From contig CAAFMS010000001.1 in NCBI GenBank assembly GCA_900764105.1, positions 1 to 44,555 on the forward strand: a stretch of 44,555 nucleotides of DNA, in the 5' to 3' direction. Shown piece after piece: positions 1 to 8,001 of this stretch. How positions within the stretch are numbered: the stretch's first letter is position 1; each line of letters starts with the position of its first letter. The position numbers and the translations under genes are program-made. The notes beneath the pieces were generated by a model. The model worked only from the letters and a program-made list of their open reading frames with translations, was not told where the DNA came from and made no database searches. The DNA is from Clostridia bacterium. Lineage in GTDB: Bacteria; Bacillota; Clostridia; Christensenellales; Borkfalkiaceae.

Positions 1-896
1 ACCATACCGATAATCATTCTGCCTAAGGAAAGCATATCGTTTCTCACCAGCACGATTCCCACGGCAAGCGCCGCAAGAATAAACGCCGACACCGTAAGTT
101 CGATCGCCGCCCCCGCGCGGGTAATGTTGTGCTTCATCTTTTTTGTTTCTTTTAAAAGCACGTCGGAGCGCTTATTCACTTCTTCTTCTCTTTCTTCTCC
201 CGCATTATTCAGGACGATATCCTTGATCCCTTTGACGCTGTCGAGGAAGTATGCGGAAAACGAAGAATATTCCGCGCGGTATTTCACGCCGCTTTCTTTG
301 AGTCTGCCCGAAGAGATAAGCGGAACGACGATACCGATAAACAGGAAACCCACGAGCGCAACAAGCGCGAGATACCAACTCGAAACAAATCCTACAAACA
401 GGAACACCGTCGTAGATACAAGCACGGCAATGCAGATGGGCGAAATTGTATGCGCGTAGAAAACCTCAAGCGTTTCGATGTCCGAAGTTATCATCGCTAT
501 GATACCGCCCTTTTGCTTGCTTTCCAGTTTTGCGGGGCAAAGCACGCGAAGCGCGCCGAAGATTTTATCCCTGAACGCCGCAAGCAATCTGAACGCAATG
601 TAGTGATTGCTGTATTGCTCTATATATCTTAACAGCCCGCGGATCAGCCCGCACCCCACCGTAAGACCGATGATCCAGCCGTAGGAAAGCGCGATCTGCT
701 CGCCGAGCGCCTTTGCAACGCCCATCGCGCCGAACACCGTTACGCCCATCGCCGAGATAAAGCCAAGGCTGCCGTTTATCACCGCCAATATCATGATGTA
801 AGACAAACTGCCGAGAAGCACCACAAGGCTCGCCATTATTTTAGCGCCGCTTCTTCTTATATATTTTTTTTCTTTTTTCTTTTCCTGCGTACTCAT
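1..896 (-). CDS. CydC-like ABC exporter subunit, partial (N-terminal half)
   Basis: The frame is open from an ATG at 896 to the left edge, about 298 codons. It begins MSTQEKKKEKKYIRRSGAK and continues with several hydrophobic helices typical of the transmembrane domain of a type IV ABC exporter; the nucleotide-binding domain lies outside the window. The ATG overlaps the stop of the upstream gene in an ATGA arrangement, as expected for a heterodimeric ABC exporter made from adjacent genes. The phrase FLDSVKGIKDI matches the coupling-helix region of CydC/CydD-type half transporters. CydDC proteins export thiols for cytochrome bd assembly, but no cyd oxidase gene is visible here, so the substrate is unknown. 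It is co-transcribed with a DtxR-like regulator and a YgbA-family protein, so iron, heme or nitrosative stress is a plausible setting. Confidence 0.85.
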   Translation of the reverse strand, partial: MSTQEKKKEKKYIRRSGAKIMASLVVLLGSLSYIMILAVINGSLGFISAMGVTVFGAMGVAKALGEQIALSYGWIIGLTVGCGLIRGLLRYIEQYSNHYIAFRLLAAFRDKIFGALRVLCPAKLESKQKGGIIAMITSDIETLEVFYAHTISPICIAVLVSTTVFLFVGFVSSWYLALVALVGFLFIGIVVPLISSGRLKESGVKYRAEYSSFSAYFLDSVKGIKDIVLNNAGEEREEEVNKRSDVLLKETKKMKHNITRAGAAIELTVSAFILAALAVGIVLVRNDMLSLGRMIIGM

Positions 897-2623
897 GCTA
901 TCGCCTCCGTGTAGCCCTGTTCCAGCGTCTTCTGCGTATTATACAGACGGGCATAGCCTTTATTCGCCGCCATCAGTTCGTCGTGCGCACCGCTTTCTTT
1001 GATTTCGCCGTCTTCCATATAATAGATATTATCTGCCGGAACAACGTTCGCAAGGCGATGCGAAATAACGATAACGCTTCTGCTTTTAGAAATCGCCTTG
1101 ATATTCTTCATAATAACGGCTTCGCTTTCGATGTCGATATTGCTTGTAGCTTCGTCGAAAACGTAAATATCTTTACCCGATACAAGCGCGATCGCAAGCG
1201 CAAGGCGTTGTTTTTGCCCGCCCGAAATGTTGTTCGCGTCCTCTGTGATAACCTTATCCAACCCGCCGTTTTCTTCGATAAACTCTTTCAGATTCACCTT
1301 TTCGAGCGCGGCGAAAATTTCTTCGTCCGAGACGTTTTCTTTCGCCATCTTGAAATTATCTCTTACGCTTTCGTTGAAAATATAAGTATTGTAACTTACC
1401 GCCGAAAGATGCGAATACCAATTTTCGCGGGAAAGTTTTTCAAGTGCTTTTCCGCCGACGGTCACCTCTCCTTTCTGCGGGCGGAACGCCCCGATCAGCA
1501 TATTCACCACCGTGGATTTGCCGCAACCGCTTTCGCCCACGATCGCCGTCATTCCTTTTTCGGGGAACGTCATATTCACGTTTTTAAGCACTTCTCGCTT
1601 TCCGTCGTAAGAGAACGTAACGTTTTCCAGCCTGATATCTTTGTTGCCGTCAAGCGTTTCCGTTCCCCATTCGGGATCTGGCGTATTTAAAAGAGAGACG
1701 ATCTTTTTGCCCGCGCTTACACCGTTCATCGCCACGTGGAATGCCGATCCGAACGCGCGGAGAGGCAGGAAAAATTCCACCGATACAAGGCAAAGGAACA
1801 ACGCCGCTATCGGGTTCAGCCCCCAAAACGCCGCGCCGCAAATCGCCAGACCGATACCGATCCCCGCGCCTCCGTACGCCACCAGGTCCATAATCGTAAT
1901 ACTTACCAGTTGCATTACCAGAACTTTCATCGTGATTACGCGAAATTCTTCCGCGCTTTCGTTTATCTTAACGTGTTGAGCGGCGTCCGCCTGAAAAATT
2001 TTAAGTTCTTTCAAGCCTTGCACGCTGTCGAGGAACTTATCGCCCATCGAAGTGTATTTTCCCCAATATTTGGCGAACACTTTTTTCGCGTATTTGCTCA
2101 CCGCAACAATGGATACGGGAATAAGCGGCACACAGCAGATAAGCACAAGCGCCGTTCTCCAGTCGATCCACACGCAGATTAAAAACAGCGCCACGGGAGC
2201 AATCATGGCAAAGAAGAATTGCGGAAGATAACTCGAAAAATAAATATCCAGTTGTTCCACGCCTTCGAGGGATACCTGCGTCAGCCCCGCCATGCTCATT
2301 CCGTCGGTGGTTTTTACGCCGAGCCGTAATATTTTATTATATACTTTTTCCCGAAGGTCCCGTTTCACGCCTCTGCCCAACTTATCTTTTATATCGCCCG
2401 TAATGCGCGAACACGTATACCTTACGGCGATTCCGAGTACCGCGCCGATCAGCGGATAAATAAATAGCACCGCTTCCGCGTTTTTCGATAACAGATACAC
2501 GGCATAACATACGCTTGCCGTGATCGAAACGTTTGCGATGAGCCCGAGTACCTGTAACGCTACGGCGATAAATATGTATTTTTTATTGCCGCCGATCAGT
2601 CTGAATAGTTCTTTATCTATCAT
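893..2623 (-). CDS. CydD-like ABC exporter, fused permease and ATPase
   Basis: The 576-residue protein has a six-helix membrane domain (about residues 15-300) followed by a complete ATPase domain. Walker A is GESGCGKST (363-371), the ABC signature is ISGGQKQR (466-473), Walker B is IYVFDEA (486-492), and the H-loop sits in VISHRLAN. ISGGQ instead of LSGGQ is common in CydC/CydD-like exporters. The start has AGGAG seven bases upstream and lies four bases after the stop of the ygbA-like gene. The next gene begins inside this stop codon, so the two half-transporters are probably translationally coupled and form a heterodimer. The exported substrate is not evident. The operon regulator suggests a metal- or redox-linked role, which is inference. 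Confidence 0.9.
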   Translation of the reverse strand: MIDKELFRLIGGNKKYIFIAVALQVLGLIANVSITASVCYAVYLLSKNAEAVLFIYPLIGAVLGIAVRYTCSRITGDIKDKLGRGVKRDLREKVYNKILRLGVKTTDGMSMAGLTQVSLEGVEQLDIYFSSYLPQFFFAMIAPVALFLICVWIDWRTALVLICCVPLIPVSIVAVSKYAKKVFAKYWGKYTSMGDKFLDSVQGLKELKIFQADAAQHVKINESAEEFRVITMKVLVMQLVSITIMDLVAYGGAGIGIGLAICGAAFWGLNPIAALFLCLVSVEFFLPLRAFGSAFHVAMNGVSAGKKIVSLLNTPDPEWGTETLDGNKDIRLENVTFSYDGKREVLKNVNMTFPEKGMTAIVGESGCGKSTVVNMLIGAFRPQKGEVTVGGKALEKLSRENWYSHLSAVSYNTYIFNESVRDNFKMAKENVSDEEIFAALEKVNLKEFIEENGGLDKVITEDANNISGGQKQRLALAIALVSGKDIYVFDEATSNIDIESEAVIMKNIKAISKSRSVIVISHRLANVVPADNIYYMEDGEIKESGAHDELMAANKGYARLYNTQKTLEQGYTEAIA

Positions 2624-2627
2624 TTGC

Positions 2628-3071
2628 TTACTCCTTGTCCTTCTTTTGATCGTTTGTCTGCGCAGACCGAACCTTTTCCGCTCCCGCGTTTTTGTCCGAC
2701 TGCCTCTTTGCCTGTTTTTTTAACTGCTTTTTGTATTTTATCATTGCCGTTACGTGCGACATCGCGAATATCGGATGCGAAAAAAGCATTTTCGGACCGG
2801 AATATTTCATCACTTCTTTCATCTCCGCACGATATTCCGGTTTGTAGCAATGAATTTTGCAATAAGAGCAGAATCCCTTGTTTCTCTTGAACGGACATTT
2901 TTCCAATCTGAACGCTGCGTATTCAGCCAGTTCTTTGCATTTTGAACAAAGTTCCTTTCCTTTTACGCCCTCCGCTTTCCTTTCCGTTTTGTGATTACCG
3001 CGACAATACGTTCGTATCATCACGGGAATCATTTTCTTTTCCGTATTCCAATGCTTATATTCTTTGCTCAT
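2628..3071 (-). CDS. ygbA: YgbA-family (nitrous oxide-stimulated promoter) protein
   Basis: This 147-residue basic protein matches the YgbA_NO family in layout: an N-terminal MIRTYCRGNH segment, a CSKCKELAEYA motif, then CPF...CSYCKIHCYKPEYR and MKYSGPKMLFSHPIFA. The cysteines at about 42, 45, 58, 67, 70 and 74 are arranged as a probable metal or Fe-S site. E. coli YgbA is induced by nitric oxide stress and helps growth after nitrosative damage; its chemistry is not settled. The C-terminal 30 residues are lysine-rich and low in complexity. AAGGAG lies six bases before the ATG. The gene sits between a DtxR-like regulator and a CydDC-like exporter, which ties it to metal or heme stress here. 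Confidence 0.85.
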   Translation of the reverse strand: MSKEYKHWNTEKKMIPVMIRTYCRGNHKTERKAEGVKGKELCSKCKELAEYAAFRLEKCPFKRNKGFCSYCKIHCYKPEYRAEMKEVMKYSGPKMLFSHPIFAMSHVTAMIKYKKQLKKQAKRQSDKNAGAEKVRSAQTNDQKKDKE

Positions 3072-3111
3072 GACGTACTCCTTTCATGCCCGAATTAAAT
3101 TCTCCGCACGT

Positions 3112-3537
3112 TCATCTCTCGTTTCTGTATCCACTCTCACTTCCGAAGCATACGCCACCGGAATTTATCGCGCCCTTCATTTCTGACTTTATAAAATTTG
3201 CCACTCCGTTACGGGTTACGTCCGAAAACGCGCAGGTGGCGTTAAGAGCGTCTTCATAAGCCTGATTTTCAGTCGTTCCGCAATGTAACGACAAATGCGC
3301 CGACATAAAGCGTATAATCGTCATATACTCGTTCAGAACTTCCCTTCCGCGATCCGTAAGAACGATTTTCCTATCATTCTTCTCGATATATTCTTTTTCC
3401 CGCAACCTTTCAATCGCGTTATACGCACTCACCTTTGTTACGTGAAGCCTGTTTGCTATATCGGTCTGTTTAACCGACTGCATCTCTTTGGCAAGGTTGT
3501 TTGCCGCTATCAGATACCTTAATTCCGACGAACTCAT
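3112..3537 (-). CDS. DtxR/MntR-like metalloregulator
   Basis: The 141-residue protein starts with a winged helix-turn-helix (about 1-65: KQTDIANRLHVTKVSAYNAIERLREKEYIE) followed by a short helical dimerisation region, which is the layout of small MntR/DtxR proteins without an SH3 domain. The dimerisation segment (ENQAYEDALNATCAF) resembles the usual E-x-x-A-C-x-x-E-H metal-binding helix, but the canonical Glu-His pair is altered and cysteines are present, so the ligand may differ. It is the first gene of the operon with ygbA and the two exporter genes. Two GTTAG-N6-CTAAC palindromes lie in its leader (3563-3635), so autoregulation is likely. The ATG has GGTGAG six bases upstream. Confidence 0.75.
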   Translation of the reverse strand: MSSSELRYLIAANNLAKEMQSVKQTDIANRLHVTKVSAYNAIERLREKEYIEKNDRKIVLTDRGREVLNEYMTIIRFMSAHLSLHCGTTENQAYEDALNATCAFSDVTRNGVANFIKSEMKGAINSGGVCFGSESGYRNER

Positions 3538-3562
3538 ATGTAACTCACCATCCGTTTTATTC

Positions 3563-3635
3563 GGTTAGCACACACTAACCATTCCTGAAAAAAATTTGCG
3601 CCACGCTTACACAGAAGCGGTTAGTTGAGGCTAAC
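3563..3635 (-). promoter_or_regulatory. Two DtxR-like palindromic operators
   Basis: GGTTAGCACACACTAACC occupies 3563-3580 and GTTAGTTGAGGCTAAC occupies 3620-3635. Both are inverted repeats of GTTAG/CTAAC with a six-base spacer. They resemble half-sites of DtxR/IdeR boxes (TTAGGTTAG-type), though the spacing is wider. They lie between a good promoter (3678-3705) and the regulator start codon, so a bound repressor would block elongation or a second start. Similar palindromes occur at 7925-7940, 8051-8069 and 9842-9859. Confidence 0.65.
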
Positions 3636-3677
3636 TCTTGCGCAAAAATTAACGGCCTTTTTCCAAAGCCGTTTTTA

Positions 3678-3705
3678 ATTATACACATATATAGAAAAAA
3701 GTCAA
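3678..3705 (-). promoter_or_regulatory. Promoter for the DtxR-ygbA-ABC operon
   Basis: On the minus strand TTGACT (3705-3700) is followed after 16 bases by TATAAT (3683-3678). Transcription would start near 3671 and run into the operators and the regulator gene. The -35 box is formed by one arm of the terminator hairpin at 3701-3724. Confidence 0.6.
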
Positions 3706-3724
3706 CCGAAAGTTATCGGTTGAC
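3701..3724 (-). terminator. Intrinsic terminator downstream of the second DtxR gene
   Basis: A perfect nine-base stem GTCAACCGA/TCGGTTGAC with a six-base loop is followed on the minus strand by TTTTTTC. It would end transcripts coming from the regulator at 4023-4385 after they cross the foldback element. Confidence 0.7.
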
Positions 3725-3749
3725 TAAAATTTTTTTGTATTTACACGTT

Positions 3750-4030
3750 AGGCTTAGCATTCGCCATCACTAACTATTTTTACGGCGAAAAATCGGTTTG
3801 TGACTGTGTTAAACGCTCGGCAATATACGGAAGAGTATTATTTTGAGCGTTTGCCTTGTCAAAACGCGATTTTTCATCCGTAAAAACGCTTTGCGCCTTA
3901 AAGAACTTATTTTCCGCCCTTTTCCCCGATTTCGAAATCGATAGTACTTTATCGTACATCAATAGAGAAATCGGGGAAAAGGGCGGAAAAGAAGCCTTTA
4001 GGGTAATTAGTGATGACGAATGCTAAGCCT
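3750..4030. repeat. Foldback element 1 (MITE-like, three-armed)
   Basis: Terminal inverted repeats at 3750-3774 and 4006-4030 match in 23 of 25 positions (AGGCTTAGCATTCG at the outer end). Inside are two further hairpins. One pairs 3777-3795 with 3868-3887 with two or three mismatches and contains AAACGCTC/GAGCGTTT. The other pairs 3910-3933 with 3967-3990 and is perfect over 24 bases. The element has no open frame. Its right end supplies the TAG stop of the neighbouring DtxR gene. It could be a small non-autonomous transposon or a structured 3' untranslated region. Confidence 0.7.
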
Positions 4031-4385
4031 TAAAATATTTTTTGATAGCCTCGAACGCTTCTTCGGTGATAACGTGTTCCACGCGGCAGGCGTTTTCTTC
4101 CGCCGCCTCGGGCGAAAGCCCCATCACGACAAGGGCTTGAGTCAGCGATTTATGCCGGGAAAAAATATTTTCGGCTTTCTCCTTGCCCGTTTCGGTAAGG
4201 TCTATTAGTCCGTCGGCATGCACGACTATAAAACCGTCTTTTTTCATTATTCCCACGGCGCGGGAAACGCTCGGCTTGGAATAACCGAGTTCTTCCGCTA
4301 TATCTATCGCCCTTACACTACCCTTTTTCTTTTTTAATCTAAGTATCGTTTCGAGATACATTTCCTGCGATTCATTGTCTACCAT
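4023..4385 (-). CDS. DtxR/MntR-family metal-dependent regulator
   Basis: The 120-residue protein has a clear winged helix-turn-helix (SVRAIDIAEELGYSKPSVSRAVGIMKKDGFI, about 22-54) and a dimerisation helix with AEENACRVEHVITEEAFEAI, which preserves the Cys/Glu-x-x-Glu-His metal ligands of DtxR/MntR. It lacks the C-terminal SH3-like domain, like short Clostridial MntR proteins. It probably represses transport or stress genes when iron or manganese is bound. The last codons (AAG GCT TAG) lie in the terminal repeat of foldback element 1, so the natural C-terminus could have been altered by insertion. GAGGG precedes the ATG, with its own promoter at 4410-4438. The GTTAG...CTAAC boxes around it are plausible targets. 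Confidence 0.88.
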   Translation of the reverse strand: MVDNESQEMYLETILRLKKKKGSVRAIDIAEELGYSKPSVSRAVGIMKKDGFIVVHADGLIDLTETGKEKAENIFSRHKSLTQALVVMGLSPEAAEENACRVEHVITEEAFEAIKKYFKA

Positions 4386-4409
4386 ATTGCCCTCTTACGC
4401 TTTTTATAT

Positions 4410-4438
4410 ATTATATCACGTTATTTTGAAAAAAGCAA
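4410..4438 (-). promoter_or_regulatory. Promoter of the second DtxR gene
   Basis: On the minus strand TTGCTT (4438-4433), a 17-base spacer and TATAAT (4415-4410) form a good sigma-70/SigA promoter about 25 bases before the start codon. Confidence 0.6.
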
Positions 4439-4490
4439 TTAAAAATCCCGTCCGGACTTTTAGTCGTTTTTTCTTCGGATCGCGCCACGG

Positions 4491-4808
4491 TTATTTTATT
4501 TTCCACTTTCCGCTTGCCGATTGCAAATCAACCATACGGGCGTAAATGCCGTTTTTCTTATATAGTTCGCCGGGAGTCCCCTGCTCCGCCACGACGCCGT
4601 CCGCCAAAACCACGATTTTATCCGCTCCCGCAACCGTTCTCATTCTATGCGCTATGATAAGCACCGTTTTATCTTTGATAAGTCGAGAGAGTGCTGTTTG
4701 TATCATCGTTTCGTTTTCAACGTCGAGGCTTGCGGTTGCCTCATCAATCAGAATTATAGGCGCGTCTTTATACCCCATAAGTCTTGAAAGAACCGATTGT
4801 TTTTTCAT
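4491..4808 (-). pseudogene. ABC exporter remnant with large internal deletion
   Basis: This 105-codon frame starts at an ATG with GGGAG five bases upstream. Its first 13 residues, MKKQSVLSRLMGY, are the usual N-terminus of Clostridial ABC exporters. They are joined directly to KDAPIILIDEATASLD, which is the Walker B and D-loop of the ATPase domain, and then the H-loop (IIAHRMRTV) and a normal C-terminus follow. The whole membrane domain, Walker A and signature motif are missing, roughly 450-480 residues. The junction is in frame, so a small product could still be made, but it cannot bind ATP as a normal ABC domain. It follows the FtsX-type permease gene by 37 bases. Confidence 0.75.
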
Positions 4809-4845
4809 AAAAACTCCCTGAAAATCAAATTTTTCGGCGGTTTGA

Positions 4846-7125
4846 TTACTCTTGCCCTTTAAGCGCCTCAACCATATCTATCTTTTTGTTTTTGCGCGCA
4901 ACCAAAAGACTGACGAGTAAAGACATTCCTATTGTAAGAGCCGCCGTTATAAGATAAGAAACTACGCTTATAGCCATTTTCATTTCGTATTCGGACGCTA
5001 AAACTTTCAAAAGATACGACAAGGTCAGCGCGCCGAGCGGAACGCCTATTATAATGCCTATCACGGATAGAACAAGGTTTTGTTCGGCGAGAAGTCTGCC
5101 TATCCTTTTATCTCGGAAACCGACGACTTTAAGCGTCGCCATTTCGCGGTAGCGTTCGGTATAACTCATCGTGCCGAGATTATAAAGGACGATAATTCCG
5201 AGAAGCAACGCTCCGCTTACGAGCAGATATACCATCATATCCATCATAGAAAGGAAAACTTCGAAAGAATCCATTATCATTTGCTTGGACTGCACCGATT
5301 TAATAGCGTCCGACTGTACTACGTCGGATTTGACCACGTCGGTATACACGGAATCGATAACGTAAGGTATTCCCGTTTTTGCGGCGTATTTATCGGTTAT
5401 AACGACGTTTTCGGAAACGCTTCTGAACAATCCCGCAACCACCAGATTATAAACGTCGTCCGTTCCGAACGGACTAACCGAAAACGAATCGCCTTTTTTC
5501 AGACCGAATTTTTCGGCAATGCGCATACAGATATACGCGCCGTCGTCGCCGAGAGTAAATTTTTCGTCGTTGTCGTTGACGAATCTTATTTTGTCGCGCG
5601 TAATATCGTAAACGTCGAGAGAAACGGTCTTTCCTTCCACCTGAACGCTGACCGAACCGCCGAAGTCGCCTTCGTATTTATTTATTATTTCTCGCTTTTG
5701 TTCGTCGGTAGCCGTTTCGGTAAAGAATATCCTCGAAGAGTAATTAAGCCCGTTATCGTAATAAATATTCAGAAACGAATTCATCGTGTCTTTCATTCCC
5801 AAAGAAGCGATAATCAGAATCGTACAGCCGATAATGCCTATAAGGCTCATAGCCGTTCTCGATTTGTGCCTTACGATATCACGCATATTCCAGCGCGTGC
5901 CGAAAGAAAGTTTATGGAAGAATTTGGTTTTTTCTATCAGCATAGGCTTGACTTTTTTCGGCGTGTACGGACGAAGAGCGTCGGCGGCGGTGCCTGCAAG
6001 CATTTTTCTTACCGACAAATAACCTATCAACGTAAGAATCAGTACGATAGCGACGATAATTGCCGCGCAGAACCCCGGAATAACTAATTTCCATTCGGGA
6101 AGATCGAGGTATGTCCCCATCATTCCGTTCGGATTCATAATCATACGGGCAATCAGAAATCCTAAACCGATACCCAGCGCCGTACCGATTATCGCCACGA
6201 AAAACGCAAACGAAGTATAATGCGCGGCGATTTTTCCGTCGTGAAAGCCGAGAGATTTTAAGGTGCCTATCTGCGTTTTTTCTTTAGCGGTAAGCCTGTG
6301 CATCGTGGTAACCATCGTAAGAAGTCCTATCAGAAGGAAAAGCGCGGGCAGAACGCTACCCATGGTTTTTCCTTCGTCTACTTCCCCTTCCGCCTGCGAA
6401 TATGCGATGGTGTCTTCTTTTGTTAAAACGATAGTCGTTTTACCCAAAGCGGCGTTTACTTTTTCCGAAAAATCGTCTTTTTGCAAGTCCGAAACAACGT
6501 TGATTTGCGGATAATAATCAAGCCCCGTCGCGTTTTTATATAACGCGGGCGAAACGTAAGCGAATCCGTGCGTGGAAAAGTCGGGCATCAGCTGCGTTTT
6601 ATCGCGAACGCAAATCATCTGTTCGGCGGCTTTTATAAACCCTTTTATTTTGCCCGTGATTTCCGCTTTGCCGTATACAAAAGATATGGTATCGCCTTTT
6701 TTAATACCGTTTTTTTCGGCGTATCTGTCTGAAATCCACACTCCGTCCGCGCTTTCCGGGTCGTATTCGTCGCCGCTTGTAAGAACGAACGACGATACGT
6801 TAAAATTCGTCGTAACCGCAAGCGCAACGCTGTTACCCGCCGCGTTTTTCACGTCTACGTTGACGGTTAAAAATCTGCCGACTGAATCTACTCCTTCTAT
6901 ATCGGCAATTTTTTCGGCGTCCTCTGCGGAATAACCGCGCTCGTTTACAAGGCGATAGTCGGCAAAATTACAATCGTCGAAAAAGGAAAACATATTTTTT
7001 TCTATACTCGCCCATTCCATATTAAACCCGACGAACACACCCACGCCGAGCATAACCATCAGAATCATAGAGATAAACTGCGCTTTATACAGCCACGCGG
7101 TGCGAAGCATTTTCTTTACTAACAT
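4846..7125 (-). CDS. ABC transporter permease, MacB/FtsX type
   Basis: The 759-residue protein has an N-terminal membrane helix (about 12-33), a large extracytoplasmic domain, three helices at about 255-380, a second helix and soluble domain (about 425-620), and three C-terminal helices (about 625-750). This duplicated FtsX layout is typical of Firmicute LolCDE/MacB-like permeases that work mechanically on lipids, peptides or antibiotics rather than as channels. The ATG has AAGGAG seven bases upstream and lies 13 bases after the ATPase stop, so the two genes form one transporter. There is no BceS/BceR-like two-component system nearby. The TetR gene upstream and the GTTAG palindrome at 7925-7940 are candidate controls. 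Confidence 0.9.
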   Translation of the reverse strand: MLVKKMLRTAWLYKAQFISMILMVMLGVGVFVGFNMEWASIEKNMFSFFDDCNFADYRLVNERGYSAEDAEKIADIEGVDSVGRFLTVNVDVKNAAGNSVALAVTTNFNVSSFVLTSGDEYDPESADGVWISDRYAEKNGIKKGDTISFVYGKAEITGKIKGFIKAAEQMICVRDKTQLMPDFSTHGFAYVSPALYKNATGLDYYPQINVVSDLQKDDFSEKVNAALGKTTIVLTKEDTIAYSQAEGEVDEGKTMGSVLPALFLLIGLLTMVTTMHRLTAKEKTQIGTLKSLGFHDGKIAAHYTSFAFFVAIIGTALGIGLGFLIARMIMNPNGMMGTYLDLPEWKLVIPGFCAAIIVAIVLILTLIGYLSVRKMLAGTAADALRPYTPKKVKPMLIEKTKFFHKLSFGTRWNMRDIVRHKSRTAMSLIGIIGCTILIIASLGMKDTMNSFLNIYYDNGLNYSSRIFFTETATDEQKREIINKYEGDFGGSVSVQVEGKTVSLDVYDITRDKIRFVNDNDEKFTLGDDGAYICMRIAEKFGLKKGDSFSVSPFGTDDVYNLVVAGLFRSVSENVVITDKYAAKTGIPYVIDSVYTDVVKSDVVQSDAIKSVQSKQMIMDSFEVFLSMMDMMVYLLVSGALLLGIIVLYNLGTMSYTERYREMATLKVVGFRDKRIGRLLAEQNLVLSVIGIIIGVPLGALTLSYLLKVLASEYEMKMAISVVSYLITAALTIGMSLLVSLLVARKNKKIDMVEALKGQE

Positions 7126-7138
7126 ACCCTGCTCCTTA

Positions 7139-7840
7139 TTACCAGTCTATTTCGTCGGCGGAAACGGGATTTTCCTGATTTTCCGAAGAAACTATTTTCC
7201 CGTTTTTAACGTGAATAACGGTGTCTGCCATTTTTGCTATGTTCTGATTATGAGTAACTATAACGATAGTTTTACCGTATTCGCGCGCCATTTTAAGAAG
7301 AAGTTTCAATACAAGCACGCCGGTTGCGGAATCGAGCGCGCCCGTCGGCTCGTCGCATAAAAGAATTTTCGGATTCTTCGCGAGCGCTCTCGCAATGGAA
7401 ACGCGCTGCTGCTCCCCGCCCGAAAGTTCCGACGGGAAGTTTTTGGCATGATCCGCAAGCCCCACTTCTTCCAGCATTTTCGTTGCCGAAAGCGGATTTT
7501 TAACGATTTCTTTTACGAGCGTTACGTTTTCGTGAACGGTAAGCGTAGGAATAAGATTGTAAAACTGAAATACGAATCCTACCGTCTCCGCTCTGTAATC
7601 GGCGAGTTCGTTTTGGGTGAGAGTTGAAATGTCCTTTCCGCAAACGGTGATCGTCCCCGAAGTCGGACTGTCCAATCCACCGAGCAGGTTCAAAAGAGTA
7701 CTCTTCCCTGCTCCCGAAGGTCCTAAGATAACTACGAATTTGCCTTCGTCGAGAGACAGATTTACGCCGTCGAGAGCCTTCAACTCGTGATCGCCGCTCG
7801 TGTAAACGCGGCTGACGTTTTTTAATTCTACTATTGCCAT
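7139..7840 (-). CDS. ABC transporter ATPase, LolD/MacB type
   Basis: The 233-residue protein is a stand-alone ATPase: Walker A GPSGAGKST (40-48), Q-loop in VFQFYNLIPTL, signature LSGGEQQR (139-146), Walker B ILLCDEP (159-165) and H-loop in IVIVTHNQNI. EQQRVSIARAL and DEPTGALDS are hallmarks of the LolD/MacB/FtsE group. It energises the FtsX-type permease encoded 13 bases downstream. The start codon has AGGAG ten bases upstream. A palindrome at 7925-7940 lies about 90 bases upstream of the start and probably regulates the operon. The substrate is unknown. Confidence 0.92.
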   Translation of the reverse strand: MAIVELKNVSRVYTSGDHELKALDGVNLSLDEGKFVVILGPSGAGKSTLLNLLGGLDSPTSGTITVCGKDISTLTQNELADYRAETVGFVFQFYNLIPTLTVHENVTLVKEIVKNPLSATKMLEEVGLADHAKNFPSELSGGEQQRVSIARALAKNPKILLCDEPTGALDSATGVLVLKLLLKMAREYGKTIVIVTHNQNIAKMADTVIHVKNGKIVSSENQENPVSADEIDW

Positions 7841-7924
7841 TATTGTTTTTTCTCCTATGAGTTTTTTACGTTTTAGTTTTTTGAATTCGTCCGATGTCGT
7901 TTATATCTCGGATTAAAACATATA

Positions 7925-7940
7925 GTTAGCGTAGGCTAAC
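7925..7940 (-). promoter_or_regulatory. GTTAGC palindrome upstream of the ABC operon
   Basis: GTTAGCGTAGGCTAAC is a perfect inverted repeat with six-base arms, extended on both sides by TATA. A weak TTGATT (-35) lies just upstream on the minus strand, so bound regulator would cover the promoter. It is the same motif type as the boxes at 3563-3635 and 9842-9859. Confidence 0.6.
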
Positions 7941-7955
7941 CTATAATCAAATAAA

Positions 7956-7971
7956 AAAGGGATCGCCCTTT
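7956..7971 (-). terminator. Short terminator after tetR and foldback element 2
   Basis: AAAGGG-N4-CCCTTT followed on the minus strand by further T residues. It would separate tetR transcription from the ABC operon. The stem is only six bases. Confidence 0.5.
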
Positions 7972-8001
7972 CTTATAAAAGATTTTTTCGGCGTTAAATC
8001 C

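Noticed and set aside
1..2623. True CydDC for cytochrome bd assembly
   Set aside because: No cydAB genes are visible and the operon context is a metalloregulator with YgbA. I keep only 'CydDC-like'.
5080..6087. A 335-codon plus-strand open frame
   Set aside because: It is antisense to the FtsX-type permease, whose protein features are clear, and shows no domain.
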